Source: Methanomicrobia archaeon (lineage in GTDB: Archaea; Halobacteriota; Syntropharchaeia; Alkanophagales; Methanospirareceae). From it: a DNA stretch of 12,466 nucleotides. Shown here one piece after another: positions 6,323-12,466 of this stretch; the first letter of the stretch is position 1; each line of letters starts with the position of its first letter. The stretch lies in contig JAFGKP010000061.1 of the NCBI GenBank assembly GCA_016928455.1, positions 1 to 12,466 on the forward strand, in the 5' to 3' direction. Below the pieces are notes generated by a model, which was given only the letters and a program-made list of their open reading frames with translations, did no database searches and had not been told where the DNA came from. The position numbers were made by a program, and so were the translations under genes.

Positions 6323-7552
6323 ATGGCTGAGAAAGAACGCGGGCCCCACCCCACACTCAGGATCAAAGGGACGAAGAGTCATTCGCTCCTGGGCAAAAAG
6401 ATCGTTCTCGGCGTTACCGGCTCGGTCGCTGCAGTACGGACGTTCGAGCTCGCCCGCGAACTGATACGGCACGGTGCCGATGTGTACAGCGTGATGAGCA
6501 GGGCCGCGACCGAGATTATCCATCCCTACACGCTCCATTACGCAACCGGGCACGAGGCGATCACGAAACTCATGGGCGATATCGAGCACGTGGAGTTCCT
6601 CGGCATGGAAGGCTCGGCCGATCTCTTCCTCATCGCACCCTGCACCGCCAATACGCTCAACAAGATCGCGACCGGCGTCTCCGACACGCCCGTGACCGTC
6701 TTCGCCACAACTGCCTTCGGATCCGGCATTCCCCTGGTGATCGTGCCCGCGATGCATGAGTCGATGTTCAACAGCCCGGTACTCACGGAGAACCTGGAGA
6801 AGTTACGCCAGCTCGGGGTCACGGTACTGGGCCCGAAGATCCAGGAAGGGCTCGCCAAGATCGTCTCTATCGCCGAGATCGTGCTTGCTACTGAGCACAT
6901 TCTCTCACCCAAGAAGCTCGCCGGCAAGCGCGTGCTGGTGACCGGCGGCCCCACCTCCGAGCCCATCGACCCTGTTCGAATCCTGACCAACCGGAGCTCG
7001 GGCCGAACAGGTATGGAGCTGGCGAAGGAGGCTTACAAACAGGGCGCTGAGGTCACGCTCGTGCACAGCAAAGCGCTGAACATGATGGGCATCAATGAGC
7101 TGCGGGTCGAGACCGCGAACGAGATGATTGATACCTGCCTGAACGAGCTGCGAACGGGCTATGACGTGCTGATCTCTTCGGCCGCAATCGCCGATTTCAC
7201 CGTTGATCCTGCCGTCGTGAAGATCGCCTCAGGTGGCGATCTGCACCTGCACTTCACGCCGACGCGGAAATTGATCGCCGAGGCGCGGAAAGAATTCCCT
7301 GAACTCGTGATCGTGGGCTTCAAGGCCGAGACGAACGTCTCGGAGGACGAGCTGGTCCGGCGAGTGCGGACGAAGCTGGATGCACACAACCTCCAGATGG
7401 TCGTGGGAAACGATATTGGCAAGGGCGGGATCGGCACGGACGAGAACGAGGTCTTTATCATCCGAACGGGCGTGAGCAACGTCAAATACGTCAACGGAAA
7501 GAAACGGATCATCGCCGAAGAGATTGTGAATGAGCTTGCGGAACTGTTTTAG
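6323..7552 (+). CDS. coaBC: Fused phosphopantothenoylcysteine decarboxylase / phosphopantothenate-cysteine ligase CoaBC
   Basis: This bifunctional enzyme joins cysteine to 4'-phosphopantothenate (CoaB) and decarboxylates the product (CoaC, FMN-dependent) in coenzyme A synthesis. From the ATG at 6323 it has 409 residues. The CoaC flavoprotein half shows KIVLGVTGSVAA near residues 26-37, the candidate active-site His89 in EHVEF, IAPCTANTLNK near 104-114, and PAMHESM at 142-148. The substrate-clamp region GPKIQEGLAK (170-179) has no cysteine, unlike the E. coli enzyme. The CoaB half begins near 200 with VLVTGGPTSEPIDPVR, then TNRSSG with Asn223, and GFKAET with Lys334. The same frame is open back to 6263, but that would run through tRNA-Ala, so the first ATG after the tRNA is chosen. 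It begins only 25 bases after the tRNA and has no evident ribosome binding site. Confidence 0.95.
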   Translation: MAEKERGPHPTLRIKGTKSHSLLGKKIVLGVTGSVAAVRTFELARELIRHGADVYSVMSRAATEIIHPYTLHYATGHEAITKLMGDIEHVEFLGMEGSADLFLIAPCTANTLNKIATGVSDTPVTVFATTAFGSGIPLVIVPAMHESMFNSPVLTENLEKLRQLGVTVLGPKIQEGLAKIVSIAEIVLATEHILSPKKLAGKRVLVTGGPTSEPIDPVRILTNRSSGRTGMELAKEAYKQGAEVTLVHSKALNMMGINELRVETANEMIDTCLNELRTGYDVLISSAAIADFTVDPAVVKIASGGDLHLHFTPTRKLIAEARKEFPELVIVGFKAETNVSEDELVRRVRTKLDAHNLQMVVGNDIGKGGIGTDENEVFIIRTGVSNVKYVNGKKRIIAEEIVNELAELF

Positions 7553-7591
7553 TGTGCACTGCGGACGTGCGTGATTGATCTGTCCATTCAT

Positions 7592-7597
7592 AAAAAA
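7592..7597 (-). terminator. Possible U-run terminator of thiL
   Basis: Six consecutive T residues on the minus strand (CACTTTTTTATG in context) lie about 50 bases past the thiL stop; archaeal polymerase ends transcription at such runs. A hairpin GTGCTTT/AAAGCGC with a three-base loop (7618-7634) lies between the stop and the run. There is no matching T-run on the plus strand for coaBC. Confidence 0.4.
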
Positions 7598-7645
7598 GTG
7601 CTTAGAAACCGCGAAGCGTGCTTTGGTAAAGCGCACTGATAAGGG

Positions 7646-8659
7646 TTAAAAATGCTGATAGCCCTTTATTTCCAGCCGCTCTTTCCCTTCCCGCGTTCTG
7701 AGCGAGATCCCTTCTTCGGGCGGTACGATCGTACCGATAATGGTCATGTGCACGTCCTGTTTCAGCTTACTCATCATCACATCATCTTCCAGCACCTGCC
7801 GGTCAAGGGTGAAGAGCAATTCATAATCGCCGCCGTAATACAGCGCAAGCTCCGTGCGTTCTCGTCGTGAGAGCGTGAGCTGCTCGTCATACCGTAGCTC
7901 CTCGCTCAAAACCGGTAGTTTGTCTGCTAAAAGCTCAGCACCGACGCCACTCCCTTTCGCGATCTCCGCGATGGAGAGCGCGAGCCCGTCGCTAATGTCG
8001 ATCATCGAAGTGGCTACGCCTGAGTGCGCGATTATAAATCCTTCGCGGATGCGCGGCTGCGGCTGGAAGAGTGCCGCTTTCGCTACCGCTGCAAGCTGTT
8101 CTGATACGTGCAATTCGTTATTGAGCAGTTTCAAGGCAAGCGCCGCGTTACCCAGCGAGCCGGTGACGCACAACACATCCCCAACCCGGGCGCCTGAACG
8201 CTTGAGCGGCTTGCTGGTCAAGCCGAGGCACGTGCCCGTTAAGATCAGTTCGCTGCTCCGCGTGATGTCCCCGCCAACGACTGCCGTCTGAAACGTGGAC
8301 GCGCAGGCCTCAATTCCCGCGACGAGGTCGTCGATAAAGGACGCCTCAGTCTTTGCCGGAATGCACAGCGCGATGACAAAGGCGAATGGGTAACCGCCCA
8401 TCGCAGCGATATCGCTCAGATTGACGGCCACGGCGCTCCAGCCCTTCTGGAACGGCGTCATACCGCGCGGGAAGTGCGTCGATTCCTGTAACGTGTCCGT
8501 GGTCACAAGAAGATACCGATACCCGTTTTTTACACTTGCCAGATCGATAACAGCGCAATCGTCCTCGCCTGCACCCGCTGATACGAGTGCAGGATCAACC
8601 TGAAACGACCGCACGATTCGCCCTATTAAAGCCCGTTCGCCCAGCTCTTCCAGTTTCAT
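7646..8659 (-). CDS. thiL: Thiamine-monophosphate kinase ThiL
   Basis: ThiL phosphorylates thiamine monophosphate with ATP to give thiamine diphosphate, the active cofactor. The 337-residue protein (from the ATG at 8659) has the typical motifs of the PurM/SelD-type ATP-binding fold: GEDDCAVI at residues 31-38, TTDTLQESTHF at 53-63, AVNLSDIAAMGG at 78-89, VGGDITR at 128-134, the DISDGL motif at 221-226 and GGDYELLF at 276-283. These acidic residues bind magnesium and the phosphates. Length is normal. An in-frame GTG directly before the ATG (8660-8662) is a possible alternative start that would add one residue. No AGGAGG-type site is visible. It is divergent from larB with a 74-base gap and convergent with coaBC. 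Confidence 0.95.
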   Translation of the reverse strand: MKLEELGERALIGRIVRSFQVDPALVSAGAGEDDCAVIDLASVKNGYRYLLVTTDTLQESTHFPRGMTPFQKGWSAVAVNLSDIAAMGGYPFAFVIALCIPAKTEASFIDDLVAGIEACASTFQTAVVGGDITRSSELILTGTCLGLTSKPLKRSGARVGDVLCVTGSLGNAALALKLLNNELHVSEQLAAVAKAALFQPQPRIREGFIIAHSGVATSMIDISDGLALSIAEIAKGSGVGAELLADKLPVLSEELRYDEQLTLSRRERTELALYYGGDYELLFTLDRQVLEDDVMMSKLKQDVHMTIIGTIVPPEEGISLRTREGKERLEIKGYQHF

Positions 8660-8733
8660 CACGCACGAGGAGGTAGCGCTCTATCTTCTTGTCTACAGCT
8701 TTTCTTTCTTATGGTAAGAGAAGAAGAAGTGCT

Positions 8734-9507
8734 ATGGAGGAGATCTTACGAAAAGTGGCGCGCGGGGAGCTCGGCAGTGATGCTGCGAGCAGAGCATTAA
8801 AATCCGAGTCCATAAGGGTGCTAAAAGATTTCGCACGCCTCGACCTGGGTAGAGGGGATCGAACTGGCATCCCTGAGATCATCTTCGCCCCGGGTAAGCG
8901 CAGCGCTGAGGTTGCAGAGATTGCACTGGCGCACGCGTCCGCCCAGGGCTTTGCGATAATCACGCGAGCCCGTGTTGAAGACGTTGACGAGCTAAAAAAG
9001 CAGTTAGAAGCCGCGAAGAGCGAGGAAGTTGAGCTTGATTATAACCCCATCGCGCGGACCATCCTGGTTAAAAGACCGGGGCATACATTCGAGCACCGGG
9101 GGAAGATCGGGCTCATTGCTGCCGGTACCGCAGACCGGCCGGTGGCGGAAGAAGCGCGCGTCATTGCTGAAGTCTGCGGCTGCGAGGTGCTCACGGCCTA
9201 CGATGTGGGCATCGCGGGCATTCACCGGCTGGCTGAGCCGCTTGTGCAGCTCTTGAACGAACATGTCTCCGCGCTCATCGTCATTGCGGGTATGGAGGGT
9301 GCGCTGCCCTCGGTCGTTGCGGGTCTCGTGGACGTGCCGGTGATCGGCGTGCCAACGTCTGTGGGCTACGGTATGGGCGGTAGGGGCATTGCCGCGCTGC
9401 TCGCGATGCTCCAGAGCTGTGCACCTGGATTGGCGGTCGTCAATATAGATAACGGCGTCGGCGCGGCGACCTTCGCCGCGAAGGTCATACGGCTAAAAAC
9501 AGGGTGA
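8734..9507 (+). CDS. larB: LarB-type pyridinium-3,5-biscarboxylic acid mononucleotide synthase (PurE-like)
   Basis: LarB carboxylates and hydrolyses nicotinic acid adenine dinucleotide, the first step toward the nickel-pincer nucleotide of lactate racemase. The protein has 257 residues from the ATG at 8734. The N-terminal helical part contains DLGRGDRTGIPEIIFAPGK near residues 37-55. The C-terminal half is the PurE-like domain, with GLIAAGTADRPVAEEA near 126-141, YDVGIAGIHR near 156-165, IAGMEGALPSVV near 184-195 (Glu188), PTSVGYG near 207-213 and SCAPGLAVVNIDNG near 228-241; Cys229 corresponds to the cysteine that forms the covalent adduct in characterised LarB. The frame is open upstream from a TTG at 8689, but that adds residues unlike the family. 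No larC, larE or larA is in the window, so the end product in this organism is not known. Confidence 0.9.
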   Translation: MEEILRKVARGELGSDAASRALKSESIRVLKDFARLDLGRGDRTGIPEIIFAPGKRSAEVAEIALAHASAQGFAIITRARVEDVDELKKQLEAAKSEEVELDYNPIARTILVKRPGHTFEHRGKIGLIAAGTADRPVAEEARVIAEVCGCEVLTAYDVGIAGIHRLAEPLVQLLNEHVSALIVIAGMEGALPSVVAGLVDVPVIGVPTSVGYGMGGRGIAALLAMLQSCAPGLAVVNIDNGVGAATFAAKVIRLKTG

Positions 9508-9538
9508 ACGCTTCTGTAAGCGGAAAAGAATAAATAAT

Positions 9539-9545
9539 AAAAAAA
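9539..9545 (-). terminator. U-run terminator of the histone gene
   Basis: Seven consecutive T residues on the minus strand, within CTCTCTTTTTTTATTATTT, lie about 55 bases past the histone stop. This is a typical archaeal termination run for a highly expressed gene. On the plus strand a T-rich stretch (9567-9602) may end larB transcription. Confidence 0.55.
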
Positions 9546-9600
9546 GAGAGGGTGAGCCGATTCCACATTTCCCTCTTTCCACTTTTCGCGTTTGTGTTGT

Positions 9601-9801
9601 TTACTCTACTGCGCTCATGATATCCTCTGCCTTCACGGTCTTCCGGCCAGCGTGCTTCGCGAGGCTCACCGCTTTCTTCGCGACCTTCGCGCCGTACGAC
9701 TCCAGCAGCTTCGCCAGCTTTTCCGTGGCATCTTCGCTCACTCGCTCGGCTCCCGCGTTTCGAATGATCTTAGTAACAGGTGCTTTTGGTAATACAACCA
9801 T
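9601..9801 (-). CDS. Archaeal histone (HMf family)
   Basis: This 66-residue protein is a single archaeal histone fold that dimerises and wraps DNA into nucleosome-like or extended hypernucleosome structures. It shows the typical start LPKAPVTKIIRNAGAERVS (alpha-1 and loop 1 with the DNA-contacting RVS), a central helix of about 27 residues, and the signature LAKHAGRKTVKAEDI with the RKT loop 2. The C-terminus after EDI is a few residues shorter than in HMfB. Two starts are in frame: an ATG at 9813 and an ATG at 9801. The second is preferred because GGTGAT, complementary to the archaeal 16S 3' end, lies at 9806-9811, four bases before it, and because it gives the standard histone N-terminus. 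Confidence 0.95.
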   Translation of the reverse strand: MVVLPKAPVTKIIRNAGAERVSEDATEKLAKLLESYGAKVAKKAVSLAKHAGRKTVKAEDIMSAVE

Positions 9802-9831
9802 TTTTATCACCATGAGCGAGTAATAAGCGTG

Positions 9832-9846
9832 TATATAAAAGCTTTT
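9832..9846 (-). promoter_or_regulatory. Histone promoter, TATA and BRE, partly symmetric
   Basis: The minus strand reads CCGAAAAGC then TTTTATATA, a strong TATA box with a purine-rich BRE-like stretch. Initiation is expected near 9810, so the message has almost no leader beyond the GGTGAT site. The core contains the palindrome AAAAGCTTTT (9837-9846) and reads TATATAAAA on the plus strand, so it could also fire toward the cupin side. Confidence 0.6.
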
Positions 9847-10029
9847 CGGTCAGTGACGGGATGAGCGCGCGTAAAGCTGAGCTGCAGTGGCTAAACGTGG
9901 GTGGCCCAGCAGCGTGAATTGTACCAATGAGGCAGGTAAATGATTGAAACCAAGGATTTATCTGCACAGGAGATGCAAAGACGTTTGTGTTGAAGAAGTC
10001 ATTAATTTTCGCAGGACGTAGTAAATAAA

Positions 10030-10034
10030 AGGAG
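10030..10034 (+). promoter_or_regulatory. Ribosome binding site of the cupin gene
   Basis: AGGAG ends eight bases before the ATG at 10043 and supports that start over the ATG at 10070. Another ATG at 10037 is followed at once by TGA and then by the gene's own ATG (ATGTGAATG), making a two-codon start-stop just before the gene. Confidence 0.65.
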
Positions 10035-10042
10035 TTATGTGA

Positions 10043-10390
10043 ATGGAGCGGAATAAAGAACATACCGGCATGGATCGACTTGCGGCGAAAGCGATACGAT
10101 TGCCTGACCTGGCAGATTATCAAGAAGGATCCATAGTGAGCCGGACGATACTTGATAAGAAGACGGGTACCGTGACCTTTTTCGCGTTTGATCAAGGGCA
10201 AGGACTGAGCGAGCATACCACACCCTTTGACGCCCTGGTATATCTTATTGAAGGTGAAGCTGAAATTACTATCTCCGGCAAATCTCTTCGCGTGAATGAT
10301 GGTGAGATGGTTATAATGCCCGCCAATCTGCCACATGCGTTACGAGCAGTAAAGAGATTCAAGATGATTTTAACAATGATACGGTCCTGA
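10043..10390 (+). CDS. Small single-domain cupin protein
   Basis: The 115-residue protein is a one-domain cupin beta-barrel of the kind common in methanogens and anaerobic bacteria. The first cupin motif is reduced: GLSEHTTPFDALVYLIEGEAE (about residues 54-74) keeps one histidine (His58) instead of the canonical HxH. The second motif is GEMVIMPANLPHAL (87-100) with His98. The end FKMILTMIRS is typical of this subfamily. With fewer of the usual metal ligands it may bind metal weakly or act as a ligand-binding or sensor protein; no reaction can be assigned. The start at 10043 has an AGGAG site. The zinc-ribbon gene follows 30 bases later on the same strand, so the two are probably one transcript. 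Confidence 0.85.
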   Translation: MERNKEHTGMDRLAAKAIRLPDLADYQEGSIVSRTILDKKTGTVTFFAFDQGQGLSEHTTPFDALVYLIEGEAEITISGKSLRVNDGEMVIMPANLPHALRAVKRFKMILTMIRS

Positions 10391-10420
10391 GACAAATACA
10401 ACTCTTAATAAAGCTATAAC

Positions 10421-10657
10421 ATGACACTATTTGATAAATGCCCGGGAGCAGCAAATATACGGAGCCCCACTATCATACTAAAGAAATGCCCAAATTGCGG
10501 CGAAGAGGTAGAACTATTCTCTGACGAGATGCAGGTAACATGTGATAACTGTGGGTTTACCGTTTACAATGATATACAATCCTGCGTACAGTGGTGCAAA
10601 TATGCCAGAGAGTGCGTCGGAGATGAACTGTATAAGAAGTTGAAAATGAAGAAATAG
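10421..10657 (+). CDS. Small eight-cysteine zinc-ribbon protein of unknown function
   Basis: This 78-residue protein has a central zinc ribbon, CPNCGEEVEL to CDNCG, with Cys23, Cys26, Cys41 and Cys44. Around it are four further cysteines: Cys7 in DKCPGA and Cys55, Cys59 and Cys65 in SCVQWCKYARECVG. The C-terminal SCxxWCxxAxxCVG motif is one I recognise from small conserved proteins of anaerobic archaea and bacteria, sometimes labelled phosphohydrolase-associated; no function is established to my knowledge. The second set of four cysteines could hold another zinc or an iron-sulfur cluster. The basic tail KKLKMKK could touch nucleic acid. It sits 30 bases after the cupin gene, which suggests a shared role. 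No ribosome binding site is evident before the ATG. Confidence 0.8.
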   Translation: MTLFDKCPGAANIRSPTIILKKCPNCGEEVELFSDEMQVTCDNCGFTVYNDIQSCVQWCKYARECVGDELYKKLKMKK

Positions 10658-10695
10658 GCGCATTGAAAACATGGGCGTGGGGTCGAGACGAGTTT

Positions 10696-10705
10696 GGTGA
10701 GGTGG
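10696..10705 (+). promoter_or_regulatory. Ribosome binding site setting a GTG start
   Basis: GGTGAGGTGG is strongly complementary to the archaeal 16S 3' end and lies seven bases before the GTG at 10713. It makes that GTG the likely start of the secreted dockerin protein. Confidence 0.7.
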
Positions 10706-10712
10706 TTAAAGC

Positions 10713-11540
10713 GTGGATAGATGCAGTAATCTTAAACGGTACCAGGTGAGTGGTATACTCCTGCTCCTCCTCTGCGCGGCCAGCTGCGAGTGCGGTGCCG
10801 TGGAAGTGCAGGCGCAGCCGCAAGCGGCGGAAAAGAAGCCGATTATCGCCATCACTGATCTCGACTTCAATAATGACGGGTACATCAACCAGATCGACCT
10901 GCTCATCTTGAAATACCACTTCAACGATCGCTATTCCTGGTATGTTCCCTGGGATTTGAACGCAGATCTGCGCTGCGATAAACGGGACTTCGACTATTTC
11001 GCCGCCCGTGTCCCGCTGAACGCCAAATACGAAGTTGCCGTGAACATCTCGGTCTGGAACATGACCAATTACACGATCGATCAGCGTAAAAACGCGACCA
11101 TGATCCTCGATGAAGTGGTGTATCCACAGAATCTCAATCGCACGATGACCTGGATAAAGCATTATACGAGCCTCGAACCGCCGAAGAACAACGACGTGGT
11201 CTGCATCCATTACACCCGTGATCTGTGCCGACTGGCCTACAAATATCTGGGTCCGAAGACGATCGCATGGGGTTCGTCCAGCGTGCACGCATATGGCATG
11301 ATCTACACGGGCGGTGACTGGCGCTCACTCTCGAATTGGGATATCATCGACCCCTACTGGGACCTGTATGATAGTCACTTTTTGGCCGCAACGGGCATGC
11401 ACGAAACGAACTCGATACATATCCTGCTCGATGAGGGACGGGATGGTTACTGGGCCATCACGCTCTCGGTCGATTACTGGAATAACACGATCAATGATCC
11501 TTACAAGGCGGAGTACCGGATCGGGAAGTATCGGGAGTGA
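10713..11540 (+). CDS. Secreted dockerin-domain protein with candidate transglutaminase-like C-terminal domain
   Basis: The 275-residue protein starts at a GTG with a strong ribosome binding site. A basic N-terminus and hydrophobic core (about residues 14-23) form a signal peptide; AASC (22-25) is a possible lipobox. Two dockerin-type calcium loops follow. The first is canonical, with Asp51, Asn53, Asp55, Gly56, Asn59 and Asp62; the second, with Asp81, Asn83, Asp85, Asp89 and Asp92, lacks the glycine. The remaining 170 residues show no family I recognise at sight, but Cys172 (or Cys164) in a helix with LAYKYLG, His192 in VHAYGMIY and Asp213 in IIDPYWD follow the order and local shape of the Cys-His-Asp triad of transglutaminase-like proteins. 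Six N-glycosylation sequons (Asn111, 116, 119, 127, 142, 257) fit an exported protein. No cohesin is in the window. It may be co-transcribed with the zinc-ribbon gene, 55 bases upstream. Confidence 0.75.
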   Translation: MDRCSNLKRYQVSGILLLLLCAASCECGAVEVQAQPQAAEKKPIIAITDLDFNNDGYINQIDLLILKYHFNDRYSWYVPWDLNADLRCDKRDFDYFAARVPLNAKYEVAVNISVWNMTNYTIDQRKNATMILDEVVYPQNLNRTMTWIKHYTSLEPPKNNDVVCIHYTRDLCRLAYKYLGPKTIAWGSSSVHAYGMIYTGGDWRSLSNWDIIDPYWDLYDSHFLAATGMHETNSIHILLDEGRDGYWAITLSVDYWNNTINDPYKAEYRIGKYRE

Positions 11541-11569
11541 CCGTGAGTTTCTCCTGTCGCGCGGTTAGG

Positions 11570-12466
11570 TTACATCTCCACCGGTGCTTCAATCCCCAGC
11601 ACGTCCAGCACGTCACGTAGCACAATCCGTGCGCAGTCCACGAGTACCAAGCGCGCGTTCCGAAGTTCGTCCGCTGCTATGAGTACCGGACAATCCTTAT
11701 AGAACAGATTAAACTGCTCCGCGAGCTCACGTGCGTATTTGGCCACCTGATGCACCTTCAAATCAGTGGCGGCCGCTTCGATCACAGAACCGAACTTCGC
11801 CAGTTTCTTGATCAAGACGATCTCACTCGGCTCCTGCAAGAGCGCAACGTTGTAGTCTTCTGGTACCGCATATCCTTGTTCCTCCGCAGTACGTAAGATG
11901 CTGCACGCGCGGGTGTGCGCGTACTGAATGAATGGTGCGCCCTTCTTCTCAATGTCCAGCGCCTCGTCGAGATCGAAGACAATATGCTTATCAGGCGAGA
12001 CTTTGACGATGTCGTACCGCAAGGCGCCGATACCTACCATGCGTGCGATCTCGTGTTTCCGCTGATCACTCAGCTCGGTCCGCCGATTCGCCACCGCTTC
12101 GTAGGATCGTTCCTCGATCTGCTCCATGAGATCGTCGGCTGCTATGTAGCGCCCCGCACGGGTTGAGAGCGAGCCAGATGGGAGCGAGACAAAGGCAAAG
12201 ATGACAAACTCCGGCGCCTTCACACCCAGAAGCTCCAGTGCTTTTCGCAACTGCTGCGAGACCAGCTCATGATCTTTGCCAAAGACGTCGATCACGCGGT
12301 CACCGTGCTCGCCCTTCCAGCGGTGGTACGCCAGATCCCTGGTGGTATACAATGATGTCCCGTCCGATCGCTGTATCACCAGTGCTTTTTCAATGCCCGC
12401 CAGCTGGAGCAAGACCGCCTCACCTTCGCGTTTGATCTCGCCTTTCTGCTTCAACTCCTCGATCAC
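11570..12466 (-). CDS. argS: Arginyl-tRNA synthetase, C-terminal part
   Basis: The reading frame runs off the right edge of the window, so the N-terminal domain and the HIGH motif are missing; 298 residues are visible. They include LYTTRDLAYHRWK (near visible residues 39-51), VFGKDHELVSQQLRKALELLG (61-81) and SGSLSTRAGRYI (97-108), the position of the KMSKS loop, here with the sequence SLSTR. The rest is the helical DALR anticodon-binding domain, with GAPFIQYAHTRACSILR near 185-201, FNLFYKDCPV and the closing LGIEAP. The enzyme charges tRNA-Arg; many arginyl-tRNA synthetases lack a canonical KMSKS. The GTG at the window edge is only an internal valine codon. It converges on the dockerin gene with 29 bases between stops. 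Confidence 0.95.
   Translation of the reverse strand: MIEELKQKGEIKREGEAVLLQLAGIEKALVIQRSDGTSLYTTRDLAYHRWKGEHGDRVIDVFGKDHELVSQQLRKALELLGVKAPEFVIFAFVSLPSGSLSTRAGRYIAADDLMEQIEERSYEAVANRRTELSDQRKHEIARMVGIGALRYDIVKVSPDKHIVFDLDEALDIEKKGAPFIQYAHTRACSILRTAEEQGYAVPEDYNVALLQEPSEIVLIKKLAKFGSVIEAAATDLKVHQVAKYARELAEQFNLFYKDCPVLIAADELRNARLVLVDCARIVLRDVLDVLGIEAPVEM

Noticed and set aside
8689..8733. TTG start for larB at 8689
   Set aside because: The added residues do not resemble the family and TTG is a rare start; the ATG at 8734 gives a normal N-terminus.
9770..10336. 188-residue minus-strand open frame across the cupin gene and the gap
   Set aside because: It overlaps the histone start, has no domain or ribosome binding site, and lies opposite a well-supported cupin gene.
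10557..11288. 243-residue minus-strand open frame opposite the dockerin gene
   Set aside because: The plus strand has a strong ribosome binding site, signal peptide and two calcium loops; the opposite frame has no recognisable features.

Overview
The window reads as a chromosomal segment of an archaeon, most likely a methanogen- or ANME-related member of the Euryarchaeota/Halobacteriota. The evidence is a histone-fold DNA-binding protein, TiaS (agmatidine synthesis on tRNA-Ile2, archaea-specific), an archaeal-type PyrI, archaeal fused CoaBC, intron-less tRNAs without an encoded CCA, TATA/BRE-type promoters with some apparently leaderless starts, GGTGA-type ribosome binding sites, and the tail of a coenzyme F420-handling FrhB-family protein. 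Assignment to a genus is not possible from this sequence alone.

Layout. 1-213: tail of an FrhB/FdhB/FpoF-family protein (+). 337-675: Mth938-domain protein (+). 721-2409: membrane site-2 metalloprotease with two PDZ domains (-). 2560-3885: tiaS (+), convergent with tldD at 3933-5345 (-). 5429-5502: tRNA-Phe(GAA) (+), followed by a possible structured RNA at 5523-5597, pyrI (5692-6150, +), tRNA-Ala(GGC) (6225-6297, +) and coaBC (6323-7552, +). thiL (7646-8659, -) and larB (8734-9507, +) are divergent. A histone gene (9601-9801, -) shares an AT-rich promoter region with a 241-base gap holding no convincing gene. The last part holds a cupin (10043-10390, +), a small eight-cysteine zinc-ribbon protein (10421-10657, +), a secreted dockerin protein with a candidate transglutaminase-like C-terminal domain (10713-11540, +), and the C-terminal part of argS (11570-12466, -, cut by the window edge).

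Most of the window is housekeeping: tRNA modification and charging, pyrimidine control, coenzyme A, thiamine diphosphate and nickel-pincer type cofactor chemistry, chromatin. Genes are mostly single units facing different ways; the likely co-transcribed sets are pyrI/tRNA-Ala/coaBC and cupin/zinc-ribbon (possibly with the dockerin gene). No mobile element, CRISPR array or attachment site was seen, and no stretch over 300 bases lacks a gene. The most unusual gene is the secreted dockerin protein; the most interesting non-coding stretch is the foldable segment after tRNA-Phe.
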